In this document: positions 5,842 to 10,000 of the stretch, piece after piece
How the letters are laid out: the number at the start of each line of letters is the position of its first letter
Position numbering within the stretch: position 1 is the first letter of the stretch
From: Rheinheimera sp.
Lineage (GTDB): Bacteria; Pseudomonadota; Gammaproteobacteria; Enterobacterales; Alteromonadaceae
Reading direction: 5' to 3'
Length of the DNA: 10,000 nucleotides
Assembly: GCF_020217005.1 (NCBI RefSeq)
Contig: NZ_JAIWOI010000081.1
Location: 1-10,000, forward strand
Program-made: the position numbers and the translations under genes
The notes under the pieces: model-generated
What the model saw: only the letters and a program-made list of their open reading frames with translations
What the model was told of the DNA's origin: nothing
Database searches by the model: none

Positions 5842-8418
5842 TCAAGGCCTCTGGATCAAACTCACTTCTGCCAACTCCACCCCATGCCAACCCAGCTGCT
5901 CAGAAGCTGAATAAGCCTCTTGTCTAAACTTCAGCTGCAGGCCCTGGATCAACTCCAGTTTCTGTTCGTCAGACCAGGTTCCGGTTTGCTCAACAGGCAC
6001 AGCTTGCGGCAGAAACACCGGATAAGCCTGAGTCAGCAAGGTATCGACACGGGACAGTTTTGCCAGAGGCACCAGCAAATACTGCCAGTCAGTGCTTACT
6101 GACAAATCCACACCATAGGCCAGACCATGCTGGTCCAGAAGGGCAAACTGCAGCTTCTCCGGCTGTTTCACGGCACGGATTTTAATAGCCAGCGTATCGT
6201 ACTTCGCCAAATCACGTTGCAGCAGGCTGTTATCAAGCGACAAGGTAGTTTTCAACAAAGCGGCAGATTTCGGCTCTTTCAGCGAATCCACGCCCAACTG
6301 CAACACCAAACCCTGGCCCATATCGCCGGTGATATAACGCTGAGTCACAGTCGCATCTTTTGGATACAAGGTATTTTGTCGATCCGCTGTTGCGTCAAAC
6401 AAAGGCACAGGGCTATTTTTTGGCTGCAACAGCATAGTCCAGTACGGTGCTTTGTTGACAAAATCCCAGTCCTGCGCGGAACCCGCCGCAGCACCAGGGA
6501 AAGTCACAGCCTGACCAGAACGCGTAACCGTAAAGCCGTATTCCAGCAAACCAGAACGGGTCCAGTCTTTTGGTAAAGCCAGCTGATAAGCGCCACTTTG
6601 GCCCGCAACCTGTTGCATTTCAAAAGCACTGAATTTCTGATCGCCCATATAACGCAGCATCAGCTCTACTTTTTCTGGCTTGCTAAGCGCTGCCAACTGA
6701 ACCTTGAAGCTGAATTTATCCCCCACCGCTGTCTGACGCTGCGCCTGATGCACCAGTGCCAATTCAGTAGATTGTGGCTTCGGCAGATAAAAATCTGTCT
6801 CTACTTTTGAGCTGTATTGCTCTGCTAATGCGGCTTTGGCCGTCAGTAAGTACACACCGGGTTGTACCGTCACTTCGCCGTTGCGCGCCGAAGCCTGCAC
6901 TGTATTGCCAGTATTAAGACCTTTCAGATTGTAACTCTTGCCAAGGTCAGCAAGGTCAAGCTTCAATTGCTGTGCAGCGGCATACAAACGCCCGGCCTCA
7001 CGTTTTAAACTGGAATTCTGATAAGGGTCCTGCAGGCTTAACAGATCAGGAAATACTTCCAGACGCCAGACGCCATCCGCGACTTTGTCGAGGAAATACG
7101 CACCTGAACCGCTGTACTGCGCCACGTCGGAAGAGCCGACACCGGCAATCTGCCTCAGTTGGTCTTTCGCTACAGGTTCAACACTGGTGCTGTTACTGTA
7201 AAACAATTGAGTTTCAGTATTCAGCACTGCCAGGTTCTGCTGATAATCCAGAGTCACACCAGCAAAGCTATTACTGGCTGGATAGTCTGCTACTTTTTCT
7301 GCCCGCTTTTGAGTACGGAAGACTTCAGCTGCAATCTTTAAACTAAGAGCTTTTGACGGCGTGTATAACAAATTCAGATGGTGCGTGTTGTATTCAGCAT
7401 TGGTATGAGCCACAGCAGCAGCGTCATAGGCAAACTGGGTTGCCCACTGAAAACCCGCCTCACGGAAACTGCGCGCCATAGCCGGATACATCACAGAACT
7501 GGCCACATCAGCTGCATCAAACTCATACACCATTTTAGCTTTAGTGCCACATTGGCTGATGCTGGCAAAAGGATTGGTGTAATGCGCCACCGCAGGTAGC
7601 ATATTGGCGTTAATGACACTGCCTTTAACCAAACCTGTTGGATACCACTGGTAGGCCACACCATCTATACTGCTCTTGCACAAGGCTGTGGCAAAAGCCT
7701 GGTCATCTCCTTGTTCACTGGTATTGTAAAACAAAGGTTTAGTCACACCAGCTGCACGAATAGTCGCAATCAGCTCTTCAATATAAGCCGCACTTTGTTC
7801 TGGTTTGATCTCGTGTTTAGGTTCGTTGAAGATCTCAAAGGCAATAATGTTATCGTCCTGCTGATAACTTTTACCAGTCAGCGGATTGACGTGTTTAAAC
7901 AGCTGAGTCAGATAGTTTTTCTGCGCGGCAATGGCATCTGGTGACTGGTTCATCTGGCTTTTGCTGTAAAAAGCCGAGAATCCATGCTCTACCGGATCCG
8001 GCTCAGGATAACCACTGCCCCACCAGCCTATAGGGGTAATAATCACCTTAATGCCTTTTTCTTTTAAACGCAGCAGCAGGTAATCAAACAGCTGCAGGTG
8101 AATATTGTCCTGCAAATTGCCTTCTTTATCGGCCAGCAATCTGTCCCATAAATGCACGCGATAGGCATCTAACCCCAGACGGGCTATGTGGTCCACGTCC
8201 ATATCTATGGCAGCGCGGTGATCCAGACCTAAACGTTCAATAGAGCGGTAACCAAAAGCAAAAGGCGCGCTGTAGTTGACACCAAACAGCGCGACTTCAG
8301 AGCCGTCCTGCCATCGCATCACCCCATCTTTTACAACAACAGGATTGGCTGCCGCAGCACTGGCAGCGGCGCTAAAAAGCGCTGCTGCTAAAGCCTTAGA
8401 AAGAGAAGTCCGCAGCAT
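5842..8418 (-). CDS. Secreted glycoside hydrolase, clan GH-A (GH5-like), multidomain
   Basis: 858 residues from the ATG at 8418, which sits 2 nt after the symporter stop with GGTGG upstream; a GTG three codons earlier is possible but less likely. Residues 1-24 form a signal peptide (positive n-region, Ala-rich core, probable cleavage near AAA-NP), so it is exported, to periplasm or beyond. Residues about 27-370 look like a (beta/alpha)8 catalytic domain: LFGVNYSAPF (45-54), YRVHLWDR, TPIGWWGSGYPEPDP, then IIAFEIFNEP with likely acid/base Glu199, YQWYP (256-260), and MVYEFDA with likely nucleophile Glu299. The 100-residue gap between the two glutamates suits a retaining clan GH-A enzyme. Residues about 550-645 look like an Ig-like beta-sandwich; about 660-858 resemble a galactose-binding-like or CBM module (LQFALLDQHGLAYGV, STDWQYLLVPLAKLS). 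The substrate is not recognisable; cellulose, mannan, beta-1,3-glucan and galactan are all open. Flanking sugar symporters on both sides support a role in glycan use. Confidence 0.85.
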   Translation of the reverse strand: MLRTSLSKALAAALFSAAASAAAANPVVVKDGVMRWQDGSEVALFGVNYSAPFAFGYRSIERLGLDHRAAIDMDVDHIARLGLDAYRVHLWDRLLADKEGNLQDNIHLQLFDYLLLRLKEKGIKVIITPIGWWGSGYPEPDPVEHGFSAFYSKSQMNQSPDAIAAQKNYLTQLFKHVNPLTGKSYQQDDNIIAFEIFNEPKHEIKPEQSAAYIEELIATIRAAGVTKPLFYNTSEQGDDQAFATALCKSSIDGVAYQWYPTGLVKGSVINANMLPAVAHYTNPFASISQCGTKAKMVYEFDAADVASSVMYPAMARSFREAGFQWATQFAYDAAAVAHTNAEYNTHHLNLLYTPSKALSLKIAAEVFRTQKRAEKVADYPASNSFAGVTLDYQQNLAVLNTETQLFYSNSTSVEPVAKDQLRQIAGVGSSDVAQYSGSGAYFLDKVADGVWRLEVFPDLLSLQDPYQNSSLKREAGRLYAAAQQLKLDLADLGKSYNLKGLNTGNTVQASARNGEVTVQPGVYLLTAKAALAEQYSSKVETDFYLPKPQSTELALVHQAQRQTAVGDKFSFKVQLAALSKPEKVELMLRYMGDQKFSAFEMQQVAGQSGAYQLALPKDWTRSGLLEYGFTVTRSGQAVTFPGAAAGSAQDWDFVNKAPYWTMLLQPKNSPVPLFDATADRQNTLYPKDATVTQRYITGDMGQGLVLQLGVDSLKEPKSAALLKTTLSLDNSLLQRDLAKYDTLAIKIRAVKQPEKLQFALLDQHGLAYGVDLSVSTDWQYLLVPLAKLSRVDTLLTQAYPVFLPQAVPVEQTGTWSDEQKLELIQGLQLKFRQEAYSASEQLGWHGVELAEVSLIQRP

Positions 8419-8420
8419 TG

Positions 8421-9983
8421 TTACCACCAGGTGATGTAAAAGGCAGCGACAATCAGAGTGATCAATACTGCATACAAGTTAAAGCTTGGGCGGGTTGCAA
8501 AACTGATATCGCGCAATTCGACAGCTTGCGGATGTTTGCCCTGACGCTGAGCTAAAGTCACCAGCACAGCTAAAACTAAACAGCTTAAGAACACCAAACC
8601 TACGCGGTCCATAAATGGCATTTCAGGCAATGTCACTTTGAAAATCCAGCTCAGTACAGCAGAGCTGATAGCTGCAACTAAGGCCGCTGTGGCTGTCGTG
8701 CGGGCCCAGAACATACCTAATAAAAACAACACCACTATGCCGGGAGTGAAGAAGCCGGTAAATTCCTGAATATACTGGAAGGCCTGATCAAATTCGCCCA
8801 GCAAAGGTTTGGCAGTAAATACAGCAATCACCAGTGCCACTAAGCTGACCACACGGCCCACTTTGACGTAGTGCTGCTGGCTTTGCTCTTTCTTAAATTG
8901 TGAATAGATATCCATAGTAAAGATGGTCGCGACACTGTTGGTCATAGAAGCCAGGCTCGACAAGATAGCGGCCACTAAAGCGGCAAAAATTAAACCTTTA
9001 ATACCTGAAGGCATCATGCTCAGCAGTTGAGGATAAGCCTGATCCGGCTTGCTTAAATCAGGCAATAGCAAGACTGCAGCTATACCTGGCAGCACCACGA
9101 TCACCGGCATCAACACTTTCAGGAAGGCGGCAAACACAATACCTTTTTGCGCTTCGGCTAAGTCTTTGGCCGCTAAAGTACGCTGAATAATGTATTGGTT
9201 AAAACCCCAGTAGCTCAGGTTCATAATCCACATGCCGCCTAACAGCACAGACAAGCCTGGCAGGCTGACATAATGTGGGCTGTCTGGTGTTAAAATCATA
9301 TCGAACTTTTCCGGCACTTCAGTCAATAAGCGGTCAAAGCCAGCCCATAAACCATTACCTGCACCTAACATATCCAGTGACATAAAGGACAGGAATAAAC
9401 CGCCACCAACCAGCAACACCACCTGGATAATGTCGGTATAAGCCACAGCCTTTAAGCCACCGTATAAGGAATATGCTACAGATAAAGCCGCTAAAATGAA
9501 CATGCTGGTGGTCATATCCACACCAGTGACAGTGTTAATCGCCAGAGCACCTAACCAGAGCACAGCGGTTAAGTTGACGAAGACATACACCGCCATCCAG
9601 AACAGCGCCATCGTAGTGCGGACTCTGTTGTCAAAACGCTGCTGCAGGAACTGCGGCATGGTATAAATTTTACGTTTGAGGAAAATTGGCAGGAAAAACT
9701 TACCAACCAGCAACAGCGTAATAGCAGCCATCCACTCGTAAGCGGCAATCGCCATACCAATGGCATAACCTGAACCCGACATCCCGATAATTTGTTCAGC
9801 CGAAATATTGGCTGCAATCAGTGAGGCACCAATGGCCCACCAGGGTAAGGTATTACCGGCCAGAAAGTAGTCGTTGGTGTCTTTATTGTGGCCCTTTTCT
9901 TCACGGGAAATGAAATAAGCCAGTCCCACCAGCCCCAGCACGTAAATAGCGAGGATCGCCAAATCTAAATTACTTAAGGTCAT
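8421..9983 (-). CDS. Sodium/sugar symporter of the SSS family, vSGLT-like
   Basis: 520 residues with about 14 hydrophobic segments in the cytoplasmic membrane. It is very close to Vibrio parahaemolyticus vSGLT, sharing long blocks such as DYFLAGNTLPWWAIGASL, ANISAEQIIGMSGSGYAIG and YWGFNQYIIQRTLAAKDLAE. From memory of the vSGLT structure, the sugar-site residues Asn64, Gln69, Glu88, Asn260, Tyr263 and Lys294 have counterparts here at Asn59, Gln64, Glu83, Asn255, Tyr258 and Lys289, but Ser91 is replaced by Ala86. The sodium-site serines 364/365 correspond to Ser342/Ser343 in ILSSLASM. It is therefore predicted to import a hexose such as galactose or glucose with Na+, though the Ser-to-Ala change may shift the sugar. 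The start ATG at 9983 has a good AAGGA six bases upstream. It is the first gene of the visible - strand block, and its stop is 2 nt from the hydrolase ATG; the promoter lies beyond the window. Confidence 0.93.
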   Translation of the reverse strand: MTLSNLDLAILAIYVLGLVGLAYFISREEKGHNKDTNDYFLAGNTLPWWAIGASLIAANISAEQIIGMSGSGYAIGMAIAAYEWMAAITLLLVGKFFLPIFLKRKIYTMPQFLQQRFDNRVRTTMALFWMAVYVFVNLTAVLWLGALAINTVTGVDMTTSMFILAALSVAYSLYGGLKAVAYTDIIQVVLLVGGGLFLSFMSLDMLGAGNGLWAGFDRLLTEVPEKFDMILTPDSPHYVSLPGLSVLLGGMWIMNLSYWGFNQYIIQRTLAAKDLAEAQKGIVFAAFLKVLMPVIVVLPGIAAVLLLPDLSKPDQAYPQLLSMMPSGIKGLIFAALVAAILSSLASMTNSVATIFTMDIYSQFKKEQSQQHYVKVGRVVSLVALVIAVFTAKPLLGEFDQAFQYIQEFTGFFTPGIVVLFLLGMFWARTTATAALVAAISSAVLSWIFKVTLPEMPFMDRVGLVFLSCLVLAVLVTLAQRQGKHPQAVELRDISFATRPSFNLYAVLITLIVAAFYITWW

Positions 9984-9989
9984 TTTTAT

Positions 9990-9994
9990 CCTTA
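9990..9994 (-). promoter_or_regulatory. Ribosome-binding site of the sodium/sugar symporter gene
   Basis: The - strand reads AAGGATAAAAATG: a strong Shine-Dalgarno core six bases before the ATG at 9983, fixing the start. It is one of only two clear Shine-Dalgarno sites in this gene block. Confidence 0.75.
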
Positions 9995-10000
9995 CCCTGT

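Noticed and set aside
5643..5927. + strand open frame across the 178-bp gap
   Set aside because: It overlaps the ends of two solid - strand genes and has no recognisable protein features or ribosome-binding site.
5920..7944. Several + strand open frames of 60-149 codons opposite the hydrolase
   Set aside because: They lie antisense in a well-supported gene, have no family resemblance or ribosome-binding sites, and have biased, shadow-like compositions.
8419..8427. GTG start for the hydrolase, overlapping the symporter stop
   Set aside because: No Shine-Dalgarno precedes the GTG, while the ATG at 8418 has GGTGG upstream and gives a cleaner signal peptide.

Overview
The window looks like ordinary chromosome of a mesophilic gammaproteobacterium of the Alteromonadales type (a Rheinheimera- or Alishewanella-like organism would fit). 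This rests on the moderate base composition, the very close resemblance of one transporter to the Vibrio parahaemolyticus sodium/galactose symporter, and the GalR- and GabD-like proteins. The genus is inference. There are no rRNA or tRNA genes, insertion sequences, phage genes or CRISPR arrays.

Layout. The left end (about 1-1962) is on the + strand. It holds the C-terminal part of an ECF42-type sigma factor whose stop overlaps the start of a GabD-type succinate-semialdehyde dehydrogenase (ATGA). Everything to the right is on the - strand. In transcription order, right to left, the genes are: a vSGLT-like sodium/sugar symporter (8421-9983), a secreted clan GH-A (GH5-like) glycoside hydrolase (5842-8418), a GPH-type cation/glycoside symporter (4227-5663), a GalR/GalS-like LacI-family regulator (3179-4189) and a membrane GGDEF diguanylate cyclase (1925-3106). 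The cyclase and dehydrogenase genes converge and overlap by 38 bp.

How it works together. The hydrolase would cut a glycan outside the cytoplasmic membrane. The sodium symporter and the GPH symporter would import the released mono- and oligosaccharides. The GalR-like protein is the natural candidate local repressor. The symporter and hydrolase are tightly coupled (stop, 2 nt, ATG). The GPH transporter and regulator are 37 bp apart. The only real intergenic region in the - strand block (5664-5841) carries an 11-bp stem-loop, a possible promoter and a small hairpin around the GPH start. The substrate cannot be fixed from sequence; a beta-glycan or galactose-containing glycan is possible.

No wholly new system is visible. 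The points worth following are the unassigned, large hydrolase with long non-catalytic modules, a substitution in the symporter's sugar site, a cofactor-site glutamate in the GabD-like enzyme, and the small RNA structures in the 178-bp gap.
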